This document shows positions 1 to 7,189 of a stretch of DNA of 64,000 nt, piece after piece. The position numbers and the translations under genes are program-made. Every line of letters begins with the position of its first letter. Positions within the stretch are counted from its first letter, which is position 1. The notes under the pieces were generated by a model. It was given only the letters and a program-made list of their open reading frames with translations, was not told where the DNA came from and made no database searches. This stretch comes from Brumimicrobium ulvae (GTDB lineage: Bacteria; Bacteroidota; Bacteroidia; Flavobacteriales_D; Crocinitomicaceae): contig NZ_CANNGT010000010.1 of the NCBI RefSeq assembly GCF_947504225.1, forward strand, positions 62,001 to 126,000, written 5' to 3'.

Positions 1-340
1 GTACTCCGGCAATTTCGGGATGCTCATCGAGTTTTTTCACCAATGGAATTAACCAATTTTCCGTTACTTCAATATCTGAATTGATCAAGACATAATATTC
101 AAAACGGCCTTTCAGTTGACTTAGACCATCATTGTAACCTTTTGCAAAACCACCATTACTTTCGTTTAAAATAAGCTCAACCTCAGGATGATTTTCTTGA
201 ACATAAGCCAGACTTTCATCTGTAGATTGATTATCGACGACAACGATGGTTGCATCGGTAGTATTTTGAATTAAAGTTGGTAAAAACTGTTTTAAAAAAG
301 TCAGTCCATTCCAATTGAGAATAACAACAGCTGTTTTCAA
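1..340 (-). CDS. Glycosyltransferase family 2, N-terminal part (cut by window edge)
   Basis: Reading the minus strand from a TTG at 340 gives an open frame that runs off the window start, so only about 113 residues are visible. The N-terminus has the classic GT-A fold signature: a strand with ILNWNG, then VVVDNQSTD, then NESNGGFAKGYNDG and INSDIEV, the last carrying the acidic nucleotide-sugar/metal site. This is the rhamnosyl/dTDP-sugar type of family 2 glycosyltransferase, which adds sugars to cell-surface polysaccharides at the inner face of the membrane. It begins 15 bp after the stop of the GWxTD gene and is probably cotranscribed with it. The TTG start is my choice because no ATG precedes the first strand. 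Family confident; sugar and acceptor unknown. Confidence 0.83.
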   Translation of the reverse strand, partial: MKTAVVILNWNGLTFLKQFLPTLIQNTTDATIVVVDNQSTDESLAYVQENHPEVELILNESNGGFAKGYNDGLSQLKGRFEYYVLINSDIEVTENWLIPLVKKLDEHPEIAGV

Positions 341-355
341 ATCAGGATTCCTTGC

Positions 356-1813
356 TTAGTAACTATTATAATAACGAGAAGAATTCCCACCGAAATGAGG
401 TTTTGCTCCTCCTGTTGGATCGTCTAAATCAGAGTCGGGTGTATTTCGTTTATTCAATGCATACTTCCATCGATAATTCTGAAGCTCCCCTATCATATCA
501 CTGTGTAACAAGCGATAATCTTCATTCAAATTGGTTGGACTATAAAACACAAATCGACGATTAGAATATTGTTTAATTTGGTCATATTGCCAAATTTCAT
601 AAGGGTATTCTGCAGGAGAAGAAGGCTGTTCAATGACGCTATTGGGCGAACCGTATTGTAAGTAAACACGACCTCTGTCTGTCTCGAATCCAACTTGATA
701 ATTAGTTGCAAAAAGCCTTTCCACAGATTGAACCTGGGCTTTATATTTCATCCATTCCTCATAGGCATTATTTGGAGCAGCTTGTTTCCAATATGCTTGC
801 AAATAGCGCACATTTTGTTCTTTATCTTTTTTCTTTAACAAACGAATAATATTTTTTACTTCAGCCTGTCTTGAAATTGGAATTAAACTAGCGACATAGT
901 AGGCAGTTGAATCTGTATGTATACTTTCTTCGAAAGCCGGATCTAAAATAATCGATTCATAAGCCAATTCGTTCACCTCTTCAGTGTTATTTCTGTCGAA
1001 ATCAAAAGAGGTGCGAGCAATCACCATCTTTTCACGGTCAAGTATATTCAACTCAAGGGTGTATGCTCCTGTTGGCAAAAGACTGATGTCTACAACTTTC
1101 GAAACAGGCTGAACAGGCGATTCTTTATAACGGAAATATCGCGTGTACTGATCTAAATCAATCTTAACGTCCCTTCCGATTAGTTTTTGTTCAATAACGT
1201 ATACAGAATCATCCAAACCTTGATCTGTATTGTACACCTCTATATAATAGAGCATATTTTCAATCTCTGTTGGATAGTAATTTCCTAGCATCGGAACGAC
1301 ATCATAACCTATTTTGGTGAAAATCGATTGGTTTTGTGGATTAGGGCTTATTACTTCTGCTGCTGTAAAAGAAGAAATCGCTAGTCCTTTGGAATAGTCT
1401 TCAACTTCAATAGTTTTACTCACCGTCAAAGCTTCTTGACTAGAATTCACATCTTTGACCATCAAATCAAAAGTATACTCTCCAGGTTTAAGCAAATATT
1501 TTTGAATGTCATAAAAATCCTCAACGATACTATCTACAACCTCTGGACTTTTGAGTAAATAGCGATCAGCTACAACAACAGTATCGTTTTGAGAAAAAAC
1601 CTGACTAATTTCCACTTCAGCAAAAGTTCCATTCTCTTCGGTAATGTAATTTAGCGTGTATCCTGTGAAATTAAGTTGGACCTCAATATAATTACCTCTT
1701 TCTGGTAAATAAAACTGACCTTCGCTCAAATATACTTTTAATCGATTGTCCTGACTAAAGCTAAAGCCCGTTAAAACAATGGCTAAAAACAATACTATAT
1801 TTTTCATTCTCAT
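356..1813 (-). CDS. GWxTD domain secreted protein
   Basis: A 485-residue protein with an N-terminal signal peptide (hydrophobic residues about 5-20, ending FSQ). The middle is beta-rich; the C-terminal third carries VGFETDRGRVYLQYGSPN, which I read as the GWxTD domain with phenylalanine replacing tryptophan (GFETD). The family is widespread in Bacteroidota and exported, without a settled biochemical role. The tail is rich in Ser/Asn/Tyr and lacks a typical T9SS sorting domain. The gene lies directly upstream of the glycosyltransferase. The start is the ATG giving the signal peptide; a second Met three residues in is equally possible. Confidence is high for a real exported gene and good for the domain name. 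Confidence 0.82.
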   Translation of the reverse strand: MRMKNIVLFLAIVLTGFSFSQDNRLKVYLSEGQFYLPERGNYIEVQLNFTGYTLNYITEENGTFAEVEISQVFSQNDTVVVADRYLLKSPEVVDSIVEDFYDIQKYLLKPGEYTFDLMVKDVNSSQEALTVSKTIEVEDYSKGLAISSFTAAEVISPNPQNQSIFTKIGYDVVPMLGNYYPTEIENMLYYIEVYNTDQGLDDSVYVIEQKLIGRDVKIDLDQYTRYFRYKESPVQPVSKVVDISLLPTGAYTLELNILDREKMVIARTSFDFDRNNTEEVNELAYESIILDPAFEESIHTDSTAYYVASLIPISRQAEVKNIIRLLKKKDKEQNVRYLQAYWKQAAPNNAYEEWMKYKAQVQSVERLFATNYQVGFETDRGRVYLQYGSPNSVIEQPSSPAEYPYEIWQYDQIKQYSNRRFVFYSPTNLNEDYRLLHSDMIGELQNYRWKYALNKRNTPDSDLDDPTGGAKPHFGGNSSRYYNSY

Positions 1814-1983
1814 ATTCCTTACTTAATAATCTATAAAGTTAGGCAAATTTAGGATTTTCAACAAAAATAGTCGACTTGTTGAGCATAATGTAACAATCAT
1901 CGATTTAGCAAAAAAAAGCACTTCCCTTTCACCCTCATAATCAGGGACTAAAAATTTATTTTAAAAATAATTCATTTTTCTCC

Positions 1984-2013
1984 TTGTTATAAAAATATCT
2001 CTTACTACTTTTG
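1984..2013 (+). promoter_or_regulatory. Bacteroidota-type promoter of tRNA-Ser
   Basis: A TTG (-33 box) at 1984-1986 is followed after 19 bp by TACTTTTG (2006-2013), an exact match to the TAnnTTTG -7 box of Bacteroidota. Transcription would begin within a few bases of the tRNA 5' end at 2018. Confidence 0.8.
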
Positions 2014-2017
2014 TCGC

Positions 2018-2102
2018 GGAGAAATGGCAGAGCGGTTGAATGCACTGGTCTTGAAAACCAGCATACCGAGAGGTATCGGGGGTTCGAATCCCTCTTTCTC
2101 CG
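2018..2102 (+). tRNA. tRNA-Ser (anticodon TGA)
   Basis: A complete class II tRNA: acceptor stem GGAGAAA paired with TTTCTCC, discriminator G, anticodon loop CTTGAAAAC giving TGA, a long variable arm (the ACCGAGAGGTATCGG region) and the T-loop GGTTCGAATC. The anticodon and long variable arm identify serine. A strong promoter lies immediately upstream and a strong terminator immediately downstream, so it is a single-gene transcript. Confidence 0.96.
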
Positions 2103-2110
2103 CAAAAGAA

Positions 2111-2141
2111 AACCCACAACTTTTTAGTTGTGGGTTTTTTT
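2111..2141 (+). terminator. Rho-independent terminator of tRNA-Ser
   Basis: AACCCACAAC and GTTGTGGGTT pair perfectly around a short T/A loop and are followed by seven T. It begins nine bases after the tRNA. Confidence 0.9.
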
Positions 2142-2150
2142 ATTGGTATA

Positions 2151-2608
2151 AACAACTCAAGACTTTATGTCTTGAAAGTTGGAGAGACCAATAAAAAAAC
2201 TAAGCTCGACTGAAAGAAGAGCTGTGGTTTTTATGCTTGCTTAGGAACTCCCAAAATGGGATCAATGAAATTAATCCATCAAAATCCAATTCAACAACTC
2301 AAGACTTTATGTCTTGAAAGTTGGAGAGACCAATAAAAAAACTAAGCTCGACTGAAAGAAGAGCTGTGGTTTTTATGCTTGCTTAGGAACTCCCAAAATG
2401 GGATCAATGAAATTAATCCATTAAAACCCAATTAAACAACTCAAGACTTTATGTCTTGAAAGTTGGAGAGACCAATAAAAAAACTAAGCTCGACTGAAAG
2501 AAGAGCTGTGGTTTTTATGCTTGCTTAGGAACTCCCAAAATGGGATCAATGAAATTAATCCATCAAAATCCAATTCAACAACTCAAGACTTTATGTCTTG
2601 AAAGTTGG
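2151..2608. repeat. Tandem repeat, 142-bp unit, three copies plus a partial fourth
   Basis: The units begin at 2151, 2293, 2435 and 2577 (exact 142-bp spacing); the fourth breaks off near 2608. Copies 1 and 3 match each other in the variable part (CCATCAAAATCC) while copy 2 differs (CCATTAAAACCC). Every unit contains three small hairpins: CAAGAC-TTTAT-GTCTTG, AGCTC...GAGCT, and TCCCAAAATGGGA. No open frame runs through it. It fills the space between tRNA-Ser and the degraded GLUG gene. Confidence 0.93.
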
Positions 2609-2622
2609 AAAAATCAATAAAA

Positions 2623-2657
2623 ATGGGAGAACTAACTCAGTAGCCTCCCATTTTTTT
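2623..2657. terminator. Bidirectional terminator
   Basis: ATGGGAG (2623-2629) pairs with CTCCCAT (2645-2651); seven T follow on the plus strand and five T on the minus strand. On the minus strand it sits just after the stop of the GLUG/T9SS gene remnant. Confidence 0.75.
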
Positions 2658-2689
2658 ATCTTGTTAATGATATTTAGTTAATGCAATGG

Positions 2690-3370
2690 TTATTGCTTAA
2701 TAATTCTTTTACTAACGCTACCTGCTTTGGTATTGCCAAGCAAGATATACATCCCAGCGTCAACTGTTTCAGTTGACAATGTTGCACTTTTACCATTCAA
2801 ACTTCCTTTTTGGACGATGCTCCCTGAAGTTGTATAAATAGCATAATTGATCAGTTGCGTGTCCGCATCAACATTTAAGCTTGCATCAAAAACATTAGGA
2901 TAAACCTCTAAAGATACATTAAACTCTTCATTTGAAGTCAATGACAAACTTCCTTCATCAAAATTTGGGTAACCGTCATTGACTTTAGGATCAATCTTCT
3001 AAGGTCCATTCGCATTACCATCATTCAATAAATCGACCATCGCATTCGTCTTCATTTCTGAAGTTGTTTTAGCAGTAATATCAGGTGTTCCTGTTTTACC
3101 TTGCCAACCACCAACGGCATCTGTATGTTCTGATGTTTCAGTATCCCAATAATAGTTTAATGTCCCGAAATTTCCCCCAGCACCAATAAATCCACCGTCG
3201 AATTCCGGTCCTGTTGCCATTCCTGTTGAGTAGGAGTTCGCAATGTTAATCAAAGCTGTGGCGTGACCTACAAATCCTCCTACATGCCCATTGACAACCG
3301 TCACATTAGCACGTGAATAACAGTTTTCAACTGCATTTTCTAAAGTTCCAGGAAATCCAATACTGAATTT
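2690..3370 (-). pseudogene. Remnant of a GLUG-motif surface protein with T9SS sorting domain (5' truncated, in-frame TAG)
   Basis: Two open stretches (3304-2999 and 2947-2690) are in the same frame, separated by a single TAG at 3001-2999. Reading through gives ...NGP-stop-KIDPKVNDGYPNF..., whereas GLUG proteins normally read W-x-ID-x(4)-NDGYP, so the stop most likely replaced a TGG tryptophan. The upstream part has GGFVG repeats with NCYSRANV and NSYSTG, typical of GLUG adhesin-like proteins; the last about 80 residues (VYPNVFDASLNV ... GMYILL ... KRIIKQ) are a type A T9SS sorting domain. Upstream homology continues in frame past the GTG at 3304 to about 3370 and then hits the CsbD terminator, so the original 5' portion has been deleted. 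A displaced, dead fragment of a larger secreted protein. Confidence 0.85.
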
Positions 3371-3377
3371 ATGAAAT

Positions 3378-3408
3378 AAAAAAACGAACTCAGTAAGTTG
3401 AGTCCGTT
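3378..3408 (-). terminator. Terminator of the CsbD gene
   Basis: On the minus strand AACGGACTCA pairs with TGAGTTCGTT around ACTTAC and is followed by a run of T. It lies 25 bases past the CsbD stop. Confidence 0.85.
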
Positions 3409-3432
3409 AATTAACAGTTTAGAACATAGGGA

Positions 3433-3624
3433 CTAAAATTCATCAATAAACTTTTTGATTTCTTCTTTTGCTTTTCCGGTTTTCTTTTGAATTTTCCCTA
3501 TTAATTCATCTTCTTTCCCTTCAGCATAAGCCAAATCATCATCAGTTAATTCACCGAATTTTTGTTTGAATTTCCCTTTTAACTCGTTCCAATTTCCTTT
3601 GATTTTATCTTCTGTAGATCCCAT
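3433..3624 (-). CDS. CsbD family stress-response protein
   Basis: A 63-residue, highly charged cytoplasmic protein. It matches the CsbD pattern through its length: [20 protein letters not shown] at the start, then [20 protein letters not shown] and a final KTGKAKEEI helix. CsbD-like proteins are small, predicted helical proteins induced by general stress; the biochemical role is unknown. It stands alone with its own terminator downstream; the truncated GLUG remnant begins right behind that terminator. Confidence 0.92.
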   Translation of the reverse strand: MGSTEDKIKGNWNELKGKFKQKFGELTDDDLAYAEGKEDELIGKIQKKTGKAKEEIKKFIDEF

Positions 3625-3831
3625 TTTATATATTTTTTAATGAATAATTAGTTATTTCACCATTAAGATAAAGAAATCAACACTTTACACAAGAACAATT
3701 CTGTTAAAAAAAATAAATTCCACACCTGTTATGAACGAAATTATTGATAATTAATCTTATATTGTATTCCCCATTAAGATTCTGTTTTCATAAAACGAAA
3801 GCAGATGAATTACCTATAAACACTGCTCAAC

Positions 3832-4495
3832 ATGCTACGAATTCGATACATTAATTACCACTTCCAAATCGTGATATTTTTAATCCTGAGTGGATTATCA
3901 TTCGGACAAAACCCTGCGAATTATCCTGTTGAACATTTATGTAATCTAGACCTCAACAGGACTGCTTCAAAACTAACCCCTACTCAACTCGCAACTGTTG
4001 CTCCAGCCATTAAAGGCTTTGTATGGAACACCGGTGACAAAGAAACAGATAAATTTCGTCCCCAAGGAATCACAGACATCACCTTAGGATGTAAAAAGTT
4101 CATTGCTGTAAGTTGGTATGGAAGAAAAAGTAATGAAGAAACTTTATGGACATTAACCGAATACGGCACAAATGAAGGCATCAACAATAATCGCATTGTT
4201 TTTTCCCTGAGCAAAACAGACATAATGCCTCCTGAAAATGATATGGGTATTCAAGGGAATGATAAAAACAAAAATATTTCTATTCCCAAACCCAACTCAA
4301 GGTGAATATTATATAGATCTTGAAGAAGATAGCCAGGCACAAATCTACATTTACAATGGGATAGGACAATTAATTAAATCGATGACGACCGAACAACAAA
4401 TAACATTGATTGATGATATAACAGCACCAGGTTATTATTTGATAGAAGTTCATTCTTCAGATCGTAAAATGCTTAAAAAACTCCTCATTAATTAA
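3832..4495 (+). pseudogene. Small secreted protein with T9SS sorting domain, split by a frameshift
   Basis: The first frame (3832-4305) has a signal peptide (hydrophobic residues about 12-25, ending FGQ) and a short mature part. It ends prematurely in ...NKNISIPKPNSR. The +1 frame from 4238 supplies the missing end: FPNPTQGEYYIDLEED ... YNGIGQLIKSM ... PGYYLIEVHSSD ... KKLLIN, a textbook type A T9SS sorting domain. The natural join is in the A-rich stretch 4261-4276, where one extra or missing A restores a single protein of about 220 residues. Either a real frameshift mutation or a homopolymer sequencing error. The central domain is not one I recognise (contains WYGRKSNEETLWTLTEYG). Confidence 0.78.
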
Positions 4496-4613
4496 GTTCA
4501 AATTCTGTATTCTATTTCTTTTTCAGTATATTGTCTGAAGCCGTATTATGTCAATTGAAAAGTTATTAATAGGTAGTTGAAAATCAAAACTTATAAGTCA
4601 AAAAAACTATACA

Positions 4614-5507
4614 ATGGATTTTGTAGATTATTATAAAACACTCGGTTTAGAAAGAACCGCCACCGAAAAGGACATCAAGAAAGCCTATAGAAAATTGGCC
4701 AGAAAGTACCATCCGGATTTAAACCCAAACAATAAAGATGCTGAGAAAAAATTCAAAGAAATCAATGAAGCGAATGAGGTCTTAAGCGACCCTGAAAAAC
4801 GTGAAAAATACGACAAGTATGGAAAAGACTGGATGCATGGAGAAGAGTTTGAAAAAGCGCGACAACAGCAATCTTCAAGAAGTCAGCACCAAGGGTTTTC
4901 AGGAGGCGCTTCAGGATTTTCAGAAAGTGATTTTTCTGATTTTTTCGAATCTATGTTTGGTGGCGCACGTGGCTCCTCCCGTCAAGGGCCTGTTCAGTTT
5001 AAAGGGAAAGACTTAAATGCGGATTTAGAATTAAACCTAAGTGATATTTATAAAACGCACAGGCAAATCTTAACATTGCATGGGCAAAAAATAAGAATAA
5101 CAATTCCCGCAGGAGTAGAACATGGTCAAGAAATAAAAATCAAAGGCAAAGGAGGTAAAGGGATCAACGGAGGTCCAAACGGAGACTTATACATAAAATT
5201 CAATGTAGTTAATGATACTTCTTTCAAACGAGATGGTGAAAACCTATATACTACAGTAGATCTTGATTTATATACTGCTTTATTGGGAGGTACATTAACG
5301 GTGGACACTTTTGATGGAAAAGTCAAGCTCAACATCAAGCCCGAAACAGCCAATGATACTAAGGTAAGATTAAGAGGGAAAGGTTTTCCAATTTATAAAA
5401 AAGAAGGTCAATTTGGTGATTTAATCGTTACTTATAAAGTAAAGATTCCAACTCAATTGAGTGAAAAGGAAAAAGAATTGTTTAAAGCATTACAAAAACT
5501 AAGGTAG
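4614..5507 (+). CDS. cbpA: Curved DNA-binding protein CbpA-like J-domain co-chaperone
   Basis: 297 residues. Residues 4-70 are a J domain with the HPD motif (KYHPDLNP) that stimulates DnaK ATPase. A Gly/Phe/Ser-rich linker follows (about 95-125), then the two beta-sandwich C-terminal substrate-binding domains (about 130-290: [22 protein letters not shown], ending with LRGKGFPIY and [12 protein letters not shown]). The cysteine-rich zinc finger of DnaJ is absent, which together with the downstream CbpM-like gene marks it as CbpA rather than DnaJ. The next gene starts two bases after the stop. Full length. Confidence 0.9.
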   Translation: MDFVDYYKTLGLERTATEKDIKKAYRKLARKYHPDLNPNNKDAEKKFKEINEANEVLSDPEKREKYDKYGKDWMHGEEFEKARQQQSSRSQHQGFSGGASGFSESDFSDFFESMFGGARGSSRQGPVQFKGKDLNADLELNLSDIYKTHRQILTLHGQKIRITIPAGVEHGQEIKIKGKGGKGINGGPNGDLYIKFNVVNDTSFKRDGENLYTTVDLDLYTALLGGTLTVDTFDGKVKLNIKPETANDTKVRLRGKGFPIYKKEGQFGDLIVTYKVKIPTQLSEKEKELFKALQKLR

Positions 5508-5508
5508 T

Positions 5509-5808
5509 ATGGGACGAAGAGAATTAATCTTAATCGAAACACTTTGTATACAATACGAGGTCGAAGCTTCATTTATAAAAGAATTACATAGTATAGGACT
5601 TATCGAAATTGAAAAAATAGAAAATGATGAGTTTATTCATGAGGAAACAATTGGGGATTTGGAGAAAATGATCCGTTTAAACAGGGAGCTAAATGTCAAT
5701 ATTGAAGGGATTGACGTGGTATTTAATTTACTTCAAAAAGAAATAAAAATGCAAGAAGAAATCATAGCACTACGCAATAGACTCAAGTTTTACGAAGAAA
5801 ATAAATAA
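5509..5808 (+). CDS. cbpM: Chaperone modulator CbpM-like (MerR-type)
   Basis: 99 residues. The N-terminal half resembles a MerR/CbpM helix-turn-helix (LCIQYEVEASFIKELHSIGLI followed by an acidic stretch); the C-terminal half is a long coiled-coil helix (IEGIDVVFNLLQKEIKMQEEIIALRNRLKF). CbpM binds the J domain of CbpA and inhibits it. It overlaps the operon of cbpA with a one-base gap, so the two are translationally coupled. Assignment rests on size, helix pattern and neighbour. Confidence 0.85.
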   Translation: MGRRELILIETLCIQYEVEASFIKELHSIGLIEIEKIENDEFIHEETIGDLEKMIRLNRELNVNIEGIDVVFNLLQKEIKMQEEIIALRNRLKFYEENK

Positions 5809-5896
5809 AAACTTAAGCCATTACGCCTACCCAATTTATCACACAACGTTTCCCTAGATCTGATAGGTAAGACTTCTCTAGGTTACAAACGTCACT

Positions 5897-5996
5897 TTAT
5901 AGTTTCACTTTCTCGGGAATGCTCATCACCTTTTTCTGTTCCCTTTTGATTATTTTTTGAGATCGGTAAGCATTAAAACGTGCAATTTTGTATTTC
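5897..5996 (-). pseudogene. Possible 3' tail of a deleted gene
   Basis: Directly after the HlyD remnant, in another frame, the minus strand reads LKYKIARFNAYRSQKIIKRE...SIPEKVKL and stops at 5897-5899. It has protein-like composition and no start of its own. It may be the end of the gene that closed the deleted efflux operon. Weak evidence. Confidence 0.3.
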
Positions 5997-6243
5997 AAAG
6001 ATCCAAATTAATAAAAGTATCACCAATAGCGTCGGCAGTAATTTTAATCTTTTGTCCAATTTCTACGTTTGGCATTTGAGTCCCTAAAAAGTTAGCAGTT
6101 ACCCATTTCTCATCTTTTTTGATAATGGAAGCGATTTGCATTCCTGGTTCTTGCAATAACTGTCCTTCTTGAATTGACCTTCTTCCCATAATTCCGTCAT
6201 AAGGTGCCTTAATCACCGTAAATGACAACCTATGTTTGGCCAT
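5995..6243 (-). pseudogene. HlyD/EmrA-type membrane fusion protein fragment
   Basis: 82 residues. It begins in the lipoyl/hairpin region (VIKAPYDGIMGRRSIQEGQLL, the APYDG motif of RND/MFS periplasmic adaptors) and continues with DEKWVTANFLGTQMPNVEIGQKIKI. A complete adaptor is about 330-400 residues and starts with a membrane anchor; both the N-terminal anchor/coiled coil and the C-terminal end are missing. It directly follows the TolC fragment. Together they show one large deletion joining the start of tolC to the middle of hlyD. Confidence 0.85.
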
Positions 6244-6245
6244 TT

Positions 6246-6386
6246 TTAAAGCTGTTGATGATTTTCTAAACCTAGTTGAATGGCTTCATCAAGACTCAAC
6301 TCTTTTTCGTTTGAAGTTTGCGCAAAAGCAGAAAATCCTATTCCAGACAAACACAGCGCAAATACTATTTTCTTTATTCTTTTCAT
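6246..6386 (-). pseudogene. TolC-family outer-membrane efflux protein, N-terminal stub
   Basis: From the ATG at 6386 the minus strand encodes 46 residues: a signal peptide ending FSAFAQ, then ELSLDEAIQLGLENHQQL and a stop. LDEAIQLGLENN-type sequence is the signature start of TolC-like outer-membrane factors, which are normally over 400 residues. The stop at 6248-6246 lies where the HlyD-derived sequence begins, so the open frame ends at a deletion junction. Too short to be listed as a gene by most callers. Confidence 0.82.
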
Positions 6387-6424
6387 TTTTTTATTCTTCT
6401 CAAATTAATAGTTTGATTATTGAC

Positions 6425-6440
6425 AGTTAGAACTCTAACT
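6425..6440. promoter_or_regulatory. Inverted repeat between marR and tolC stub (putative MarR operator)
   Basis: AGTTAGA-AC-TCTAACT is a perfect 7-bp inverted repeat. Its half-site resembles the one upstream of marR (ATTAGTT/AACTAAT), as expected if MarR controlled both itself and the efflux genes. Confidence 0.5.
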
Positions 6441-6457
6441 ATGCGATTAAAAAAACA

Positions 6458-6883
6458 CTATTCAATTACTTCACTCATTTTTAAAATTGCTTTATTCATT
6501 ACTTCAATCTCTTCTTTCGAAATATCTTTATATAATTCTTCAAAAAGTTTTTTCATAACTGGACGAACGATGTTCAAGGTTTCTTTCCCATTACTGGTTA
6601 GAGAAATGATTTTATTTCTACGGTCTGCGTTATCCTCTGTTCTCATTACCAAGTCACGTTTCTCCATATTTCCAATCAAAGAAGTCAAACTGGCTTTGTT
6701 TTTAAGCGTGATGTCAGCAATTTGCTTTTGATTCAAATAGCGGTGATCATTTAAAATAAACAACACCTTCACCATCTCATAAGTCAAGTCTAAGTTCAAA
6801 TCAGAAATTTGCTTTTGCATATAATGTCTAACATTTGCACTTAAGGACTGAATGTTTTCGAGTAAACTTTTAATGTGTTGCAT
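6458..6883 (-). CDS. MarR family transcriptional regulator
   Basis: 141 residues with the MarR winged helix (about 45-105): FILNDHRYLNQKQIADITLKNKASLTSLIGNMEKRDLVMR, then DRRNKIISLTSNGKE for the wing and following helix. MarR proteins are dimeric repressors released by small ligands and often control a neighbouring tripartite efflux pump. Here the pump genes downstream (tolC, hlyD) survive only as fragments, so the regulator is an orphan. An inverted repeat upstream of its start fits autoregulation. Confidence 0.93.
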   Translation of the reverse strand: MQHIKSLLENIQSLSANVRHYMQKQISDLNLDLTYEMVKVLFILNDHRYLNQKQIADITLKNKASLTSLIGNMEKRDLVMRTEDNADRRNKIISLTSNGKETLNIVRPVMKKLFEELYKDISKEEIEVMNKAILKMSEVIE

Positions 6884-6921
6884 TTTCTGTGGTTTTAAAT
6901 CTGATGCAGATTTAGAAATAC

Positions 6922-6943
6922 ATTAGTTAGACATCAAACTAAT
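6922..6943. promoter_or_regulatory. Inverted repeat upstream of marR (putative operator)
   Basis: ATTAGTT (6922-6928) and AACTAAT (6937-6943) form a perfect 7-bp inverted repeat with 8-bp spacer, about 40 bp upstream of the marR start: the size and place expected for a MarR dimer site. Confidence 0.6.
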
Positions 6944-7023
6944 ATGGTGATTTATTTTTACATAGTCTTCTAATTAGTACGTACATCAATTGGTATCACA
7001 GACTTTCAAGTCAGAAATAAAAA

Positions 7024-7128
7024 ATGTTAAATAAAGAAAAGAAAAATCTATTACCGATATTAATTTCCACTTTTATACTTTTTAATGTCCTAATTCCAGA
7101 GATGATTAAAAGTTTAAACGAATGCTGA
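7024..7128 (+). CDS. Possible 34-residue membrane peptide
   Basis: An ATG at 7024 opens a frame of 34 codons with one hydrophobic helix (LLPILISTFILFNVLIPEMI) flanked by a basic N-terminus. It precedes the SDR gene by about 60 bp. It could be a real small membrane protein or the remnant of a transporter N-terminus from the collapsed efflux locus. No homology recognised. Confidence 0.3.
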   Translation: MLNKEKKNLLPILISTFILFNVLIPEMIKSLNEC

Positions 7129-7189
7129 CTTTTCATTGTCTATATTAGTAGAAGTACAAAGAAAATTACAATCTACATATAAAAGAAAC

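Noticed and set aside
1961..2155. 64-aa frame containing [12 protein letters not shown]
   Set aside because: It is the translated antisense of tRNA-Ser, a well-known false gene.
2151..2608. CRISPR array
   Set aside because: The whole 142-bp unit is repeated; there are no unique spacers between short repeats and no cas genes.
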